NCBI RefSeq assembly: GCF_900104525.1
Contig: NZ_LT629711.1
Span: 2,790,001-2,854,000 of the forward strand
Direction: 5' to 3'
Source of the DNA: Pedococcus dokdonensis
GTDB lineage: Bacteria > Actinomycetota > Actinomycetes > Actinomycetales > Dermatophilaceae
DNA: 64,000 nucleotides
The stretch's first letter is position 1. The number at the start of each line of letters is the position of its first letter. The notes below the pieces were generated by a model, which searched no databases, had not been told where the DNA came from, and saw only the letters and a list, made by a program, of their open reading frames with translations. Of the stretch, positions 51,159 to 60,954 are shown piece after piece. The position numbers were made by a program, and so were the translations under genes.

Positions 51159-51943
51159 GCACCGACCAGACCAGCACCGACCAGGCCAGCACCCACCGGA
51201 CCACGGGCCGGCCGGGCACCGATCGAGAGGTCATCCTCCGGCTCGACAACGTCACCCGGGTGCACGGCACGGACGGCACGGCCGTGCGGGCGCTGGCCGG
51301 CGTCAGCCTCGAGGTCCGCGCCGGCGAGCTCGTCGCCGTGATGGGCCCGAGCGGATCCGGCAAGTCGACCCTGCTCAACCTCGCCGGCGGGCTCGACGCC
51401 GCGACCAGCGGTCAGGTGCTGATCGAGGGCCAGAGCATCGGCACGCTGAAGGGTGACGCCCTGGCCCGGCTGCGCCGCCGTCGCGTCGGGTTCGTCTTCC
51501 AGGACTTCAACCTGATCCCGTCGCTCACCGCGGTCGAGAACGTCGCCCTCCCGCTCGAGCTGGACGGGCAGCGGGTGAGCCGGGCTCGCCGCCGGGCCAT
51601 CGACGCCCTCACCATGGTGGGCGTCCACGAGCTCGCCGACCGCTACCCCGACAAGATGTCCGGGGGCCAGCAGCAGCGCGTCGCGATCGCCCGGGCGCTG
51701 GTCGGCGACCGCCGCCTGGTGCTCGCCGACGAGCCCACCGGCGCGCTCGACTCCCACACCGGCGAGGGGGTGCTCCGCGTCCTGCGCGAGCGCTGCGATG
51801 CCGGTGCGGCCGGCCTGCTCGTCACGCACGAGGCACGGCACGCCGCCTGGGCCGACCGGGTGGTCTTCCTGCGCGACGGCGTGGTCGTCGACAGCACCGG
51901 CACCGTCGAGACGGCCGAGGCGCTCCTCGAGCCGACCGCCTGA
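51155..51943 (+). CDS. MacB/LolD-type ABC ATPase
   Basis: A 262-residue ATPase with a Ser/Thr-rich N-terminal extension, Walker A MGPSGSGKSTLLNLAGGL, Q-loop VFQDFNLIPSL, signature MSGGQQQRVAIARAL and Walker B LVLADEPTGALDS, then the switch His in LLVTHEARHA. It partners the FtsX-like permease at 51953 to drive mechanotransmission or export rather than classical import. Confidence 0.93.
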   Translation: MSTDQTSTDQASTHRTTGRPGTDREVILRLDNVTRVHGTDGTAVRALAGVSLEVRAGELVAVMGPSGSGKSTLLNLAGGLDAATSGQVLIEGQSIGTLKGDALARLRRRRVGFVFQDFNLIPSLTAVENVALPLELDGQRVSRARRRAIDALTMVGVHELADRYPDKMSGGQQQRVAIARALVGDRRLVLADEPTGALDSHTGEGVLRVLRERCDAGAAGLLVTHEARHAAWADRVVFLRDGVVVDSTGTVETAEALLEPTA

Positions 51944-51952
51944 GGGACGACC

Positions 51953-54796
51953 ATGACCACCCTCATGGAACCCCAGGCCCCGGCCGGGCTCCCCGACGAG
52001 TCGGAGCGCGGCGACGTCAAGAGCTCGCGCCTCTCGCGCTGGCGCGCCTCGTGGCGGGTCGCACTCCGGATGGCCAAGCGCGACGCCTGGCGCTACAAGG
52101 GACGCAGCATCCTCGTCCTCGTCATGGTGGCCCTCCCCGTCGGTGTCCTCGTGGCGACGCTGGTCTTCGCGACGACGTCCACCGTGACCCCAGTCGAACG
52201 GATCCCGACCTCACTGGGGGCCGCCCAGGCGATGGTCCAGGGCCCGGACGAGCAGGAGGTCTGGCAGACCGCCGACCCGGACTCCGGCTGGCAGGCCGAG
52301 GCGAACGACCAGCCCGAGAAGGCGACGCCGATCCCGGGCTTCAGCAAGGAGGACAGCCTCGGCTCAGCCGCCAACGTGGCCGCGGTTCGACGAATCACTG
52401 GCGGCACCGTCGTCGCGGCGGGCGACCTCTACATGCGCCGCGTCATCGACGCCAAGCGGAGCCGCGGCCTCCTGGTGACGACGGTCGACGCGACTGCCGT
52501 GGACCTCGGCAGCAAGGCCGAGCTGGTCTCCGGTCGCTGGCCTACCGGCGACCGTGAGATCGTCGCAACCCCCTACGGCGTGAGCCGAGGGCTTGCCGAC
52601 CACGGCACCGTGACGCTGCGCTACGACGGGCGGCCGGTCGAGGTGACCGTCGTCGGGGTCGCCAACTACTTCACCAGCTACGGAGGCCAGCCCGACGCCG
52701 TGTCGGCCCGCCCCCTCGACCAGCAGGCCGTCCTCGACTGGCGCTATCTCGTCGTCCGCGACACCGGAGTCCCCTACTCCGAGGTCACCCAGTGGAACAA
52801 GTACGGCCTTCGCGTCACGAGTGCCGAGGCACTGCGTCACCCGCCCGCCGAGTCCACCCTCCCCAAGCCGCTGCAGGACAGCTACAACAACGATGCCCGT
52901 GACCTCCGGGTCGCCGTCGCCGTCGGTGGTGTGATGCTGCTGCTGGTCACGACGCTGCTGGTCGCCCCCGCCTTCGCGGTGAGCGCGAGCCGCCAGCGCC
53001 GCACCCTGGCCCTTGCAGCCAGCAACGGCGCAGAGACCCGCCAGCTGCGTCGCAAGGTGCTCGCGCAGGCCTTGTTGCTGGGCGCCCTCGCCGCAGTGGC
53101 GTCGGCCGGACTGTCGATCCTCGCCGTGCGCGGCGCGCTGGGGATCCTCCAGTGGAAGCACCCGTGGACGACGATGCGCTACTTCCAGGTGTCGTGGTGG
53201 GCGGTGGCAGCGGTGATCGTGATGGCGGTCGTCAGCGCGCTGGTGGCGGCACTCATCCCGGCCCTGCGCCTGCGTCGCCTCGACATCATCGGCGTGATGA
53301 AGGGCCAGAGCGTCTCGCCCCGGGTCAACCGCGTCCTCCCGGTGATCGGGGCGGTGCTCGCAGTGGGCGGCGGTGTCGGCCTGGTGGCCGCTGTCGCGAC
53401 CAAGCAGCGTGAGATCGCCATCGGCGGGCTCGCCATCGCGCTCACCGTCGGCGCCCTCCTCCTGGTGCCCATGGTCCTGGTGCTGGCCGGCACGCTCGCG
53501 TCGCGGCTTCCGGTGGCCGCGCGGATGGCGACCCGCGACGCGGCCAGGCACCGCACCCGGTCCGTCCCGACCGTCGCCGCGATCATGGCCGGCACCATCG
53601 CCCTCACCATCTTCAGCATTGGGCTGGTCAGCGACACCGAGCAGCAGCGCCGGGAGTACGTCCCCCAGCTGGCCGCGGGTGACGGCATGGTCTACCCGGC
53701 CTACGAGGGCAACGGCACCGAGGACCCAGGCCCGTCGGTCATCGAGCCGACCGAGGACCTCGTGCACTCGCTGACCCCCGCCCTGGTCACCAGCAGGATC
53801 GCGTCGGTCACCGTCAAGTACCCCGACGGGCCCACCGACCCGATGCCGTTCGTGACGGCGGTCAAGCCGGGCTGCACCGTGGCGCGCGCCGTCCAGGACA
53901 ACCAGTTCGACCCGAACGGCGGCCCGCACTGCACCATCGTCGGCACCAACGGGCAGACGTCCATCGCCGTGCTCTCGGCCACGGACCTGGCCCGGCTGGC
54001 GTCGCTGTCCAGCGAGCAGACCGCGGTCCTGCGCAACGGCGGGATCCTGGTCAAGGACGCCGGCCTCGTCGCGGGCGGCAAGGTCACCATGGCCTCGGGC
54101 GCCGCCGTCATCAGCCAGGCCGACGGCACCGTGCAGTCCGTGACGGGCGAGCGCTCCGCGGCCCTGCCGGGCGTGGTTGGCCGGATGACGTTGGGGCAGA
54201 ACCAGTACGGCGCGGCAGTCACCCCCGAGACGGCTGCGCGACTCGGCTGGACGGTGGGCAACTACAGCTTGCTGCTGCACGACCCGGACGGCGCGATCAG
54301 CCAGACCGACGAGCAGACCCTCAGCGACCAGCTCAGTGAGGACGGCGGGTTCTACGTCGAGCGCGGCTTCCAGCGCGACGACATCGTCGTCATGCGGGTC
54401 ATGTTCGGGGCCTTCGGCTTGCTGCTGCTCATCGTCACCCTGATCTCCACGGCCCTGGCGCTGGCAGAGCAGCAGAGCGACATGGGCACGCTGGCTGCGG
54501 TCGGGGCCACCAAGGGCACCCGCCGCAGGCTGGCGGCGGCCCAGTCCGCGACGGTGGCCTTCATCGGGGTGCTGGTCGGGATCGGGGTGGGCCTCGCGCC
54601 CGGCATCGCGGTGACCTACCCGCTGACCGGGTTCTCCTACGACCCCGAGACCGGCCAGTCGACCACGCCGCACCCGATCACGATCATCCCGTGGCTGCCG
54701 CTGTCGCTGCTGCTGGTCGGGGTGCCCCTCGTTGCGGCACTGCTGTCCGCCGTGGCGATCCGACGCGCACCGGCGATGACCCGTCGCGCCGACTAG
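51953..54796 (+). CDS. FtsX-like ABC permease
   Basis: The 947-residue protein has one membrane helix near residue 45, a large extracytoplasmic domain, FtsX-type helices (about 320-345, 368-395 and 415-440), further helices before a second extracytoplasmic domain (about 560-800) and a C-terminal FtsX domain with LALAEQQSDMGTLAAVGATK. This double-FtsX arrangement is common in PadR-controlled exporters of actinobacteria. Substrate unknown. Confidence 0.9.
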   Translation: MTTLMEPQAPAGLPDESERGDVKSSRLSRWRASWRVALRMAKRDAWRYKGRSILVLVMVALPVGVLVATLVFATTSTVTPVERIPTSLGAAQAMVQGPDEQEVWQTADPDSGWQAEANDQPEKATPIPGFSKEDSLGSAANVAAVRRITGGTVVAAGDLYMRRVIDAKRSRGLLVTTVDATAVDLGSKAELVSGRWPTGDREIVATPYGVSRGLADHGTVTLRYDGRPVEVTVVGVANYFTSYGGQPDAVSARPLDQQAVLDWRYLVVRDTGVPYSEVTQWNKYGLRVTSAEALRHPPAESTLPKPLQDSYNNDARDLRVAVAVGGVMLLLVTTLLVAPAFAVSASRQRRTLALAASNGAETRQLRRKVLAQALLLGALAAVASAGLSILAVRGALGILQWKHPWTTMRYFQVSWWAVAAVIVMAVVSALVAALIPALRLRRLDIIGVMKGQSVSPRVNRVLPVIGAVLAVGGGVGLVAAVATKQREIAIGGLAIALTVGALLLVPMVLVLAGTLASRLPVAARMATRDAARHRTRSVPTVAAIMAGTIALTIFSIGLVSDTEQQRREYVPQLAAGDGMVYPAYEGNGTEDPGPSVIEPTEDLVHSLTPALVTSRIASVTVKYPDGPTDPMPFVTAVKPGCTVARAVQDNQFDPNGGPHCTIVGTNGQTSIAVLSATDLARLASLSSEQTAVLRNGGILVKDAGLVAGGKVTMASGAAVISQADGTVQSVTGERSAALPGVVGRMTLGQNQYGAAVTPETAARLGWTVGNYSLLLHDPDGAISQTDEQTLSDQLSEDGGFYVERGFQRDDIVVMRVMFGAFGLLLLIVTLISTALALAEQQSDMGTLAAVGATKGTRRRLAAAQSATVAFIGVLVGIGVGLAPGIAVTYPLTGFSYDPETGQSTTPHPITIIPWLPLSLLLVGVPLVAALLSAVAIRRAPAMTRRAD

Positions 54797-54841
54797 GACG
54801 GATTTCCACCGATGTGGGCCGGTCGGGGGGCCGGTCCACCC

Positions 54842-54877
54842 GGGGCGCTCGGGGCGAATCTCCGCCTCGAGCGCCCC
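54842..54877 (+). terminator. Hairpin after the FtsX-like gene
   Basis: GGGGCGCTC and GAGCGCCCC pair as a perfect 9-bp stem, with a loop that can itself fold. It lies between the exporter operon and the polyamine operon. Confidence 0.55.
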
Positions 54878-54886
54878 GTCACTCCC

Positions 54887-54892
54887 TAGACT
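54887..54892 (+). promoter_or_regulatory. -10 box for leaderless potA mRNA
   Basis: TAGACT ends 6 nt before ATG 54899. Confidence 0.5.
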
Positions 54893-54898
54893 CCGGAC

Positions 54899-55957
54899 AT
54901 GGTGGCCGCGGTCGTCCTGTCCTCGTTGCGCAAGGAGTTCGGTGGCGCGCCACCGGTGGTGGCCGTCGACGACGTCGACCTGACCATCCGCGACGGCGAG
55001 TTCTTCTCGATGCTCGGCCCGTCCGGTTCGGGCAAGACCACGGTGCTCCGGATGATCGCCGGCTTCGAGACGCCCACGTCGGGCACGGTCCAGCTCGGTG
55101 GCGAGGACGTGACGACGCGACCGCCCTACGCACGCGACGTCAACACCGTGTTCCAGGACTACGCGCTGTTCCCCCACATGAGCGTGCTCGAGAACGTCGA
55201 GTACGGCTTGCGGGTCAAGAAGGTCGCCAGGGCCGAGCGCCGCCGTCGCGCCATGGAGTCGCTCGAGCAGGTCCGCCTCCCCGAGCTCGGCAGTCGGCGA
55301 CCGGGTCAGCTCTCGGGCGGCCAGCGCCAACGCGTCGCGCTCGCCCGTGCGCTCGTCAACCAGCCGCGGGTGCTGTTGCTCGACGAGCCGCTCGGCGCCC
55401 TCGACCTCAAGCTGCGCGAGCAGATGCAGGTGGAGCTCAAGGCGATCCAGCGCGACGTCGGCATCACCTTCCTCTTCGTCACCCACGACCAGGAGGAGGC
55501 GCTCACCCTCTCCGACCGGATCGCGGTCTTCAACGCCGGCCGGGTCGAGCAGGTGGGCACCGCCCGCGAGATCTACGAGCAGCCCGCGACGCAGTTCGTG
55601 GCCGGGTTCGTCGGGACGTCGAACCTCCTCACCGGCCCGGGCGCGGTGGCGCTCGTGGGCTCGGAGGGGACCTACGGCATACGCCCCGAGAAGCTCCTGG
55701 TCCACGCGCGCGGGGCGGCGCGCGACAGTGCCGCACGGCGTGCAGCAGGTCGCCTCGTCGAGGTCGTGTATGCCGGGCCGGTGACCCGCTACGTGGTCGA
55801 CCTGGACGCCGGTCCGCGGCTGGTCGCGTTGCAGCAGAACGGATCTGGTGGCCCCGAGCTCGAACGGGGCACCGAGGTGGAGCTCGAGTGGGACCCCTCC
55901 CACGTCATCACAGTCCCGTCGGCCCCGGCCTCCGCAGCCGCCGACGGGTCCCGCTGA
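54899..55957 (+). CDS. potA: Spermidine/putrescine-type ABC importer ATPase
   Basis: A 352-residue ATPase: Walker [19 protein letters not shown]-loop [20 protein letters not shown], signature [15 protein letters not shown], Walker [15 protein letters not shown] and switch [17 protein letters not shown], followed by a C-terminal TOBE domain (about 270-345). It energises uptake by the PotB/PotC permeases that follow. First gene of potADBC, with a leaderless-type start. Confidence 0.93.
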   Translation: MVAAVVLSSLRKEFGGAPPVVAVDDVDLTIRDGEFFSMLGPSGSGKTTVLRMIAGFETPTSGTVQLGGEDVTTRPPYARDVNTVFQDYALFPHMSVLENVEYGLRVKKVARAERRRRAMESLEQVRLPELGSRRPGQLSGGQRQRVALARALVNQPRVLLLDEPLGALDLKLREQMQVELKAIQRDVGITFLFVTHDQEEALTLSDRIAVFNAGRVEQVGTAREIYEQPATQFVAGFVGTSNLLTGPGAVALVGSEGTYGIRPEKLLVHARGAARDSAARRAAGRLVEVVYAGPVTRYVVDLDAGPRLVALQQNGSGGPELERGTEVELEWDPSHVITVPSAPASAAADGSR

Positions 55958-55974
55958 AGGAGAAGGAGCACGTC

Positions 55975-57183
55975 ATGCCCCGCACGACACCACTGCGCAC
56001 CGCCGCTCTCGCCGTCATCGCCGTCGCGGCCCTCGCCGCGTGTGGCGACTCCGGCGGTTCGGGCACCACGACCGGGGCGGGAGGCTTCAAGGCGCCGGAC
56101 CTCAAGGCCCTCGAGAAGCTCGGCACCCCCGAGGGCAAGGTCAGCGTGCTCGCCTGGCCCGGCTACGTCGAGGACGGCAGCAACGACCCGGCGGTCGACT
56201 GGGTGAGCGACTTCGAGAAGGAGTCGGGCTGCCAGGTGACGGTGAAGACGTTCGGCACCTCCGACGAGGCGGTCCAGCTGATGCGGACCGGACAGTACGA
56301 CACCGTGTCGGCCTCGGGTGACGCCACGCTGCGCCTCATCGCCGCCGGCGACGTCGAGCCGATGAACACCAGCCTGGTCACCAACTACGCCGACATCTTC
56401 GACAGCCTCAAGATGAAGCCGTGGAACTCGGTGTCGGGCAAGGCCTACGGCATCCCGCACGGCCGGGGCGCCAACCTCCTGATGTACCGCACCGACCTCG
56501 TGAAGCCGGCGCCCGACAGCTGGTCGGCCGTCTTCGACCAGGTCGGCTCGCAGGCGGGCAAGGTGACCGCCTACGACTCGCCCATCTACATCGCCGACGC
56601 GGCGCTCTACCTCATGGCCACCAAGCCGGACCTCAAGATCAAGGACCCCTACGCGCTCGACTCCACCCAGCTGGCGGCCGCCGTCGACCTGCTGAAGAAG
56701 CAGAAGGCCAACGTCGGTGAGTACTGGTCCGACTACCTCAAGGAGGTCCAGGCCTTCAAGAGCGGCTCGTCGACCGTCGGGACGACGTGGCAGGTGATCG
56801 CGAACGTCGCGCAGGGTGAGAAGGCACCGGTCGAGGCGGTCCTGCCCAAGGAGGGCTCGACCGGATGGTCGGACACCTGGATGGTCGGCGCGAAGTCCGA
56901 GCACAAGACCTGTGCCTACAAGTTCATCGACCACATCGTCTCGCCCAAGACGAACGCCGCGATCGCCGAGTACTTCGGTGAGGCCCCCGCCAACAAGAAG
57001 GCCTGCGCGGAGACGGCGGACAAGAACCACTGCACCGTGTTCCACGCCGAGGACGAGGACTACTTCTCCAAGGTGCACTACTGGAACACCCCGATCTCGG
57101 CGTGCCTCGACGGTCGCACCGACGTGAAGTGCACCGACTACGCCGAGTGGACCAAGGCCTGGACCGAGATCCGCAACAGCTGA
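55975..57183 (+). CDS. potD: Polyamine-type ABC importer, substrate-binding lipoprotein
   Basis: The 402-residue product has a lipoprotein signal with lipobox LAAC (Cys about 23), then a PotD-type fold: VSVLAWPGYVEDGSND, YDTVSASGDATLRLIAAGDV, GKAYGIPHGRGANLLMYRTD and VGTTWQVIANVAQGE. Four Cys in the last third (ACAETADKNHCTVF, SACLDG, VKCTDY) could form disulfides. It has AAGGAG before ATG 55975. Polyamine is the family guess; related binders take other cations. Confidence 0.9.
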   Translation: MPRTTPLRTAALAVIAVAALAACGDSGGSGTTTGAGGFKAPDLKALEKLGTPEGKVSVLAWPGYVEDGSNDPAVDWVSDFEKESGCQVTVKTFGTSDEAVQLMRTGQYDTVSASGDATLRLIAAGDVEPMNTSLVTNYADIFDSLKMKPWNSVSGKAYGIPHGRGANLLMYRTDLVKPAPDSWSAVFDQVGSQAGKVTAYDSPIYIADAALYLMATKPDLKIKDPYALDSTQLAAAVDLLKKQKANVGEYWSDYLKEVQAFKSGSSTVGTTWQVIANVAQGEKAPVEAVLPKEGSTGWSDTWMVGAKSEHKTCAYKFIDHIVSPKTNAAIAEYFGEAPANKKACAETADKNHCTVFHAEDEDYFSKVHYWNTPISACLDGRTDVKCTDYAEWTKAWTEIRNS

Positions 57184-57995
57184 TGGGTTCGAGGAAGGCA
57201 CTCGCCGGCCTGCTGGGGCCGCCGATGGTATGGCTCGTCGTGGCCTACCTCGGCGCCCTGGCGACCATCTTCGCGACGGCCTTCTTCACCACGGACTCGT
57301 TCACGAACCAGGTGGTGCACACCTTCAGCCTCGAGAACTTCCGCGAGATCGGGCAGCCGACCTACCTGCGCATCATCGGCCGGACGCTGCTGATCGCAGT
57401 GGTGGTCACGATCCTCTGTGTCGCCATCGCCGTGCCGTTCGCCTGGTTCATGGCGCGGGTTGCGCCACGCCGGGTCAGGGGCCTGCTCGTGGCGGCGGTG
57501 CTCGTCCCGCTGTGGGCGTCCTACCTCGTGAAGGCCTATGCCTGGCGCACGATGGTCCAGCCCGACGGGGTGCTCGAGAGCACCTTCGGCGGCACGCCCG
57601 GTTACGGCTTCGGGGCGGTGGTGCTGACGCTCACCTACCTCTGGCTCCCCTACATGGTGCTGCCCGTGTATGCCGGGTTCGAACGTCTCCCCGAGAGCCA
57701 CCTCGAGGCGGCGGCCGACCTCGGTGGGCGCGGGTGGGACACCTTCCGCCGGGTGGTGCTGCCGTCCCTGCTGCCGTCGATCGCCGCCGGCACCGTGTTC
57801 ACCTTCAGCCTCAGCCTCGGCGACTACATCGCGGTGCAGATCGTCGGCGGCAAGCTCCAGGTGCTGGGCACGGCGGTGCTCCAGAACATCACCCTCGACC
57901 TGCCGTTCGCCGCCGCACTGGGCACGGCGTCGGTGCTGATCATGGTCGCCTACCTCGTCGCGGTGCGCCGGACCGGCGCCCTGGACAACCTGTGA
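57183..57995 (+). CDS. potB: Polyamine-type ABC importer permease PotB
   Basis: A 270-residue permease with six membrane segments and the EAA motif HLEAAADLGGRGWDTFRRVV followed by LPSLLPSI. TGATG overlap with the potD stop shows translational coupling. Confidence 0.92.
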   Translation: MGSRKALAGLLGPPMVWLVVAYLGALATIFATAFFTTDSFTNQVVHTFSLENFREIGQPTYLRIIGRTLLIAVVVTILCVAIAVPFAWFMARVAPRRVRGLLVAAVLVPLWASYLVKAYAWRTMVQPDGVLESTFGGTPGYGFGAVVLTLTYLWLPYMVLPVYAGFERLPESHLEAAADLGGRGWDTFRRVVLPSLLPSIAAGTVFTFSLSLGDYIAVQIVGGKLQVLGTAVLQNITLDLPFAAALGTASVLIMVAYLVAVRRTGALDNL

Positions 57996-58002
57996 GGCCC
58001 TG

Positions 58003-58821
58003 ATGCGCGCCGGACGACCGACCCGACTGGCCTTCGGTGCCTTCGCCGCCCTCGTGCTGCTGTTCATCTACGCCCCGCTGGCCGTCGTGGCGGTCAACTC
58101 GTTCAACAGCGACCGCACCTTCGGCTGGCCGCCGCCGGGCTTCACGACGAAGTGGTGGTCGCTGGCCGCCGACGCCCCCGGCCCGCGGGCTGCCCTGCGG
58201 ACCTCGGTGGAGGCCGGCCTGGGCGCCACCGCCATCGCCCTCGTCCTCGGCAGCCTGCTGGCGCTGGCGCTGACCCGCTACCGGTTCTTCGGCCGCAACG
58301 CCATCTCGCTGCTGGTGGTGCTGCCGATCGCGTTGCCCGGCATCGTCACCGGCATCGCCCTGCAGTCGGTGATCCAGAACGTCCTCGACCCGGTCTTCGG
58401 GGTCAACGCCGGCCTCTTCACGATCATCGTCGGGCACGCGACCTTCTGCATCGTGGTGGTCTTCAACAACGTGACGGCGCGGCTGCGGCGGCTGGGCGGA
58501 TCGCTCGAGGCGGCGTCGTCCGACCTCGGCGCGCGACCGCTGACCACCTTCCGGCTGGTCACCTTCCCGCTGCTGCGCTCCGCCCTGCTGGCTGGTGCCC
58601 TGCTCGCCTTCGCACTCAGCTTCGACGAGATCGTGGTGACGACCTTCACCGCCGGCCCCGGGACCCCGACCCTGCCGATCTGGATCTTCAACAACCTGTT
58701 CCGGCCCAACCAGGCGCCCGTCGTCAACGTGGTCGCGGTCGTCCTGGTGGTCGTCTCGATCATCCCGGTGTGGCTGGCCCAGCGACTGAGCGGCTCCGAG
58801 GCGGCCGAGTCCCGGCTGTAG
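58003..58821 (+). CDS. potC: Polyamine-type ABC importer permease PotC
   Basis: A 272-residue permease with membrane segments from residue 11 on, PotC-type FIYAPLAVVAVNSFNSDRTF, the EAA loop SLEAASSDLGARPLTTFRLV followed by FPLLRSAL, and SFDEIVVTTFTAGPGTPTLP. It completes the importer. Confidence 0.93.
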   Translation: MRAGRPTRLAFGAFAALVLLFIYAPLAVVAVNSFNSDRTFGWPPPGFTTKWWSLAADAPGPRAALRTSVEAGLGATAIALVLGSLLALALTRYRFFGRNAISLLVVLPIALPGIVTGIALQSVIQNVLDPVFGVNAGLFTIIVGHATFCIVVVFNNVTARLRRLGGSLEAASSDLGARPLTTFRLVTFPLLRSALLAGALLAFALSFDEIVVTTFTAGPGTPTLPIWIFNNLFRPNQAPVVNVVAVVLVVVSIIPVWLAQRLSGSEAAESRL

Positions 58822-58824
58822 TGT
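58819..58824 (+). promoter_or_regulatory. -10 box for leaderless bpa mRNA
   Basis: TAGTGT ends 6 nt before ATG 58831; the box begins at the potC stop codon. Confidence 0.5.
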
Positions 58825-58830
58825 CGAAGC

Positions 58831-59427
58831 ATGAGCGAGCAGCACGGCGACGCAGGGCAGGATCAGGGCGAGGCTGCGGGGGGCACGGACGGACAGCAGC
58901 GCGTCGTGGTCGTGACGCAGGACGGCATGGGGGTCGCCCCGCACTCCGAGAACGAGGACGGCCCCACCAACCCCGCCGACCTCGTCGAGCAGCCGGCCAA
59001 GGTGATGCGGATCGGCTCGATGATCAAGCAGCTGCTCGAGGAGGTGCGCAACGCACCCCTCGACGAGGCGGGGCGGGTGCGGCTCGCCGAGATCCACCGC
59101 CGGTCGATCAAGGAGCTCGAGGACGGCCTGGCCCCGGAGCTGATCGACGAGCTCGAGCGGATCGCCTTGCCGTTCAACGAGGACGTGGCTCCGACCGACG
59201 CCGAGCTGCGCATCGCGCAAGCGCAGCTGGTGGGCTGGCTGGAAGGCTTGTTCCACGGCATACAGACGGCGCTGTTCGCGCAGCAGATGGCGGCGCAGCA
59301 ACAGCTGCAGGGGATGCGGCGGGCCCTGCCTCCGGGTCACGCTCCCGAGGACGGTCCGGGCGTCGCCGGGCAGCCCGGGCTGCGACCCGACACCGGGGAC
59401 AGCGGCCCCACCGGCCAGTACCTCTGA
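58831..59427 (+). CDS. bpa: Bacterial proteasome activator Bpa (DUF2587)
   Basis: The 198-residue protein has an acidic disordered N-terminus, the four-helix Bpa core (KVMRIGSMIKQLLEEVRNAP, RLAEIHRRSIKELEDGLAPE, QLVGWLEGLFHGIQTALFAQ) and a flexible tail ending GQYL, the proteasome-docking C-terminus with the penultimate Tyr. Bpa forms a ring that opens the 20S proteasome for ATP-independent degradation of damaged or unfolded proteins. No prcBA genes are in this window. It indicates that the organism has a proteasome. Confidence 0.93.
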   Translation: MSEQHGDAGQDQGEAAGGTDGQQRVVVVTQDGMGVAPHSENEDGPTNPADLVEQPAKVMRIGSMIKQLLEEVRNAPLDEAGRVRLAEIHRRSIKELEDGLAPELIDELERIALPFNEDVAPTDAELRIAQAQLVGWLEGLFHGIQTALFAQQMAAQQQLQGMRRALPPGHAPEDGPGVAGQPGLRPDTGDSGPTGQYL

Positions 59428-59437
59428 CCCACGCCGC

Positions 59438-59507
59438 GCAACACGGCAGTTGCGTCCACTCCCGCCCGGCAACTGCTGGGCGGGAGTGGACGCAACTGCC
59501 GTATTGC
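59438..59507. repeat. Convergent-junction palindrome, copy C
   Basis: Arms of 30 bp at 59438-59467 (starting GCAACACGGCAGTTGCGTCC) and 59478-59507 pair with one mismatch around GGCAACTGCT. It lies between the convergent bpa (+, stop 59427) and MFS (-, stop 59564) genes, like copies A (15591) and B (38741), with the same sequence core. Confidence 0.92.
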
Positions 59508-59563
59508 CCGGCTAACCCTGGGGGCCCGCCGGACCATGATCAGGACGTATGCCGGGTGCTGGG

Positions 59564-60853
59564 TCAGGCCGGGTCGGCCCGCGCGGCGGCGTCGACCCGC
59601 GCGATCCGAGGCAGCGGCGAGAGCCAGGCGTAGGAGGCGGCCACCAGGCCGACGGCCACGATGGTCAGCATGGCCGGGCGGACGCCCACCTGGTCGGCGA
59701 GTGCCCCGGCAGCGAGCGCGCCGATGGTCCAGCCGAGGCCCCAGGAGAGCATCCGGCCCGCGGTGTTGACGCGGCTCAGGAGGCGCTCGGGGGTGACCTG
59801 CTGGCGGTAGTTGAGCGAGTTGATGATGACGAGCTGATAGGCCACGCCCCACCCGATCATGAACAGGACGGCGGCGACCCAGCTCGTCGACAGGGCGACC
59901 AGCACCCCGAAGCCCGCCGACACCGGCATCCACGCCAGGGTCAGCCGCGCGGCGGTGAAGCGGCGCAGCAGCCGGGGTGTCAGGGAGGCCGCGAGGATCC
60001 CACCGATGCCCCACGCGCTGAACACCAGGCCGAACCGCCAGCCCGACGTGCCGACCCGCAGCACCCGGTCGCACCACGGCACCGCGAGCGCCATGAAGCC
60101 GGCACCGGCGATCGACTGGAGCGCCCCGATGATCGAGTTCGAACGCACCCCGTGGTGCCGCCAGAGGAAGCCGACCCCCTCGCGGATGTCGGCGCCCACG
60201 GACGACCGCGCGCCCTCCGCATGCTCCCTCGGCACCGACAGCGCGCGGCCGATCGTGCGGACCAGCATCGCGGAGACCAGGAAGGTCAGTGCGTCGACCG
60301 CCAGCAGGTCGGCCGGGTGCACCACCGCGAGCGCCAGCCCGACCACCGCAGGGACCGTGAGGTCGAGGATGCCGCCCACACCCCACACCGCCGCGTTGGC
60401 GTCACCGACCCGGTCGCGTCCGACGAGCACCGGCAGCGCCCCGAAGTTCGCGCCGTCGAAGAAGGTGAAGAGCGACTGGGCGACGAACCCGGCGACCAGC
60501 ACGTGCGGCACGGTCAGCCCGCCCCACCACCACGCGACCGGCACCGACCCGATCACGACCACGTTCGCGAAGTCGGCGGCCACCATCACCCGCTTGCGGT
60601 CCAGCCGGTCGCCGACCGCACCGGAGAAGAGGCCGAAGAGCAGGTAGGGCAATGCCTCGAGGGTCGTCGTCAGTGCCGTGAGGGTGGTCGAGCCGGTGAG
60701 CCGGTAGACCAGCACCGGCATCGCCACGGCGGTGACGAGCGAGCCGAACAGGCTGGCCATCCGCGCGACCCAGTAGCGCCGGAAGTCGCGGTCGTCGCGG
60801 AGCCGGGCAGGCGGCACACCCGCCTCGCCCACGACGCTGCCCCGCTCACCCAC
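59564..60853 (-). CDS. MFS transporter, EntS/MFS_3-like
   Basis: A 429-residue, 12-segment major facilitator protein with the loop 2-3 motif GAVGDRLDRKRVMVAADF. The halves begin DDRDFRRYWVARMASLFGSL and HHGVRSNSIIGALQSIAGAG. Resembles EntS-type siderophore or drug exporters, but no biosynthetic genes are adjacent. GTG 60853 lies 7 nt after a -10-like CACACT, which supports this start over a longer frame. Confidence 0.88.
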   Translation of the reverse strand: MGERGSVVGEAGVPPARLRDDRDFRRYWVARMASLFGSLVTAVAMPVLVYRLTGSTTLTALTTTLEALPYLLFGLFSGAVGDRLDRKRVMVAADFANVVVIGSVPVAWWWGGLTVPHVLVAGFVAQSLFTFFDGANFGALPVLVGRDRVGDANAAVWGVGGILDLTVPAVVGLALAVVHPADLLAVDALTFLVSAMLVRTIGRALSVPREHAEGARSSVGADIREGVGFLWRHHGVRSNSIIGALQSIAGAGFMALAVPWCDRVLRVGTSGWRFGLVFSAWGIGGILAASLTPRLLRRFTAARLTLAWMPVSAGFGVLVALSTSWVAAVLFMIGWGVAYQLVIINSLNYRQQVTPERLLSRVNTAGRMLSWGLGWTIGALAAGALADQVGVRPAMLTIVAVGLVAASYAWLSPLPRIARVDAAARADPA

Positions 60854-60860
60854 GCCCCCG

Positions 60861-60866
60861 AGTGTG
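60861..60866 (-). promoter_or_regulatory. -10 box for leaderless MFS mRNA
   Basis: CACACT on the minus strand ends 7 nt before GTG 60853. Confidence 0.4.
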
Positions 60867-60940
60867 CAGGGTGAACCGCACTTCACCTCAACCGGGGCGG
60901 CCGCGCGGAGAAAGCGGGGGCGGGTGTCGGCCCGGGCGGG

Positions 60941-60946
60941 TACGTT
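60941..60946 (+). promoter_or_regulatory. -10 box for leaderless DUF885 mRNA
   Basis: TACGTT ends 8 nt before ATG 60955; no ribosome-binding site precedes the ATG. Confidence 0.45.
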
Positions 60947-60954
60947 CTGACGTC

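Noticed and set aside
52364..55903. A very large (over 1,000-codon) minus-strand open frame
   Set aside because: It is opposite the FtsX and PotA genes, has Arg/Gly/His/Asp-rich shadow composition and no recognisable domain; high G+C makes such frames common.
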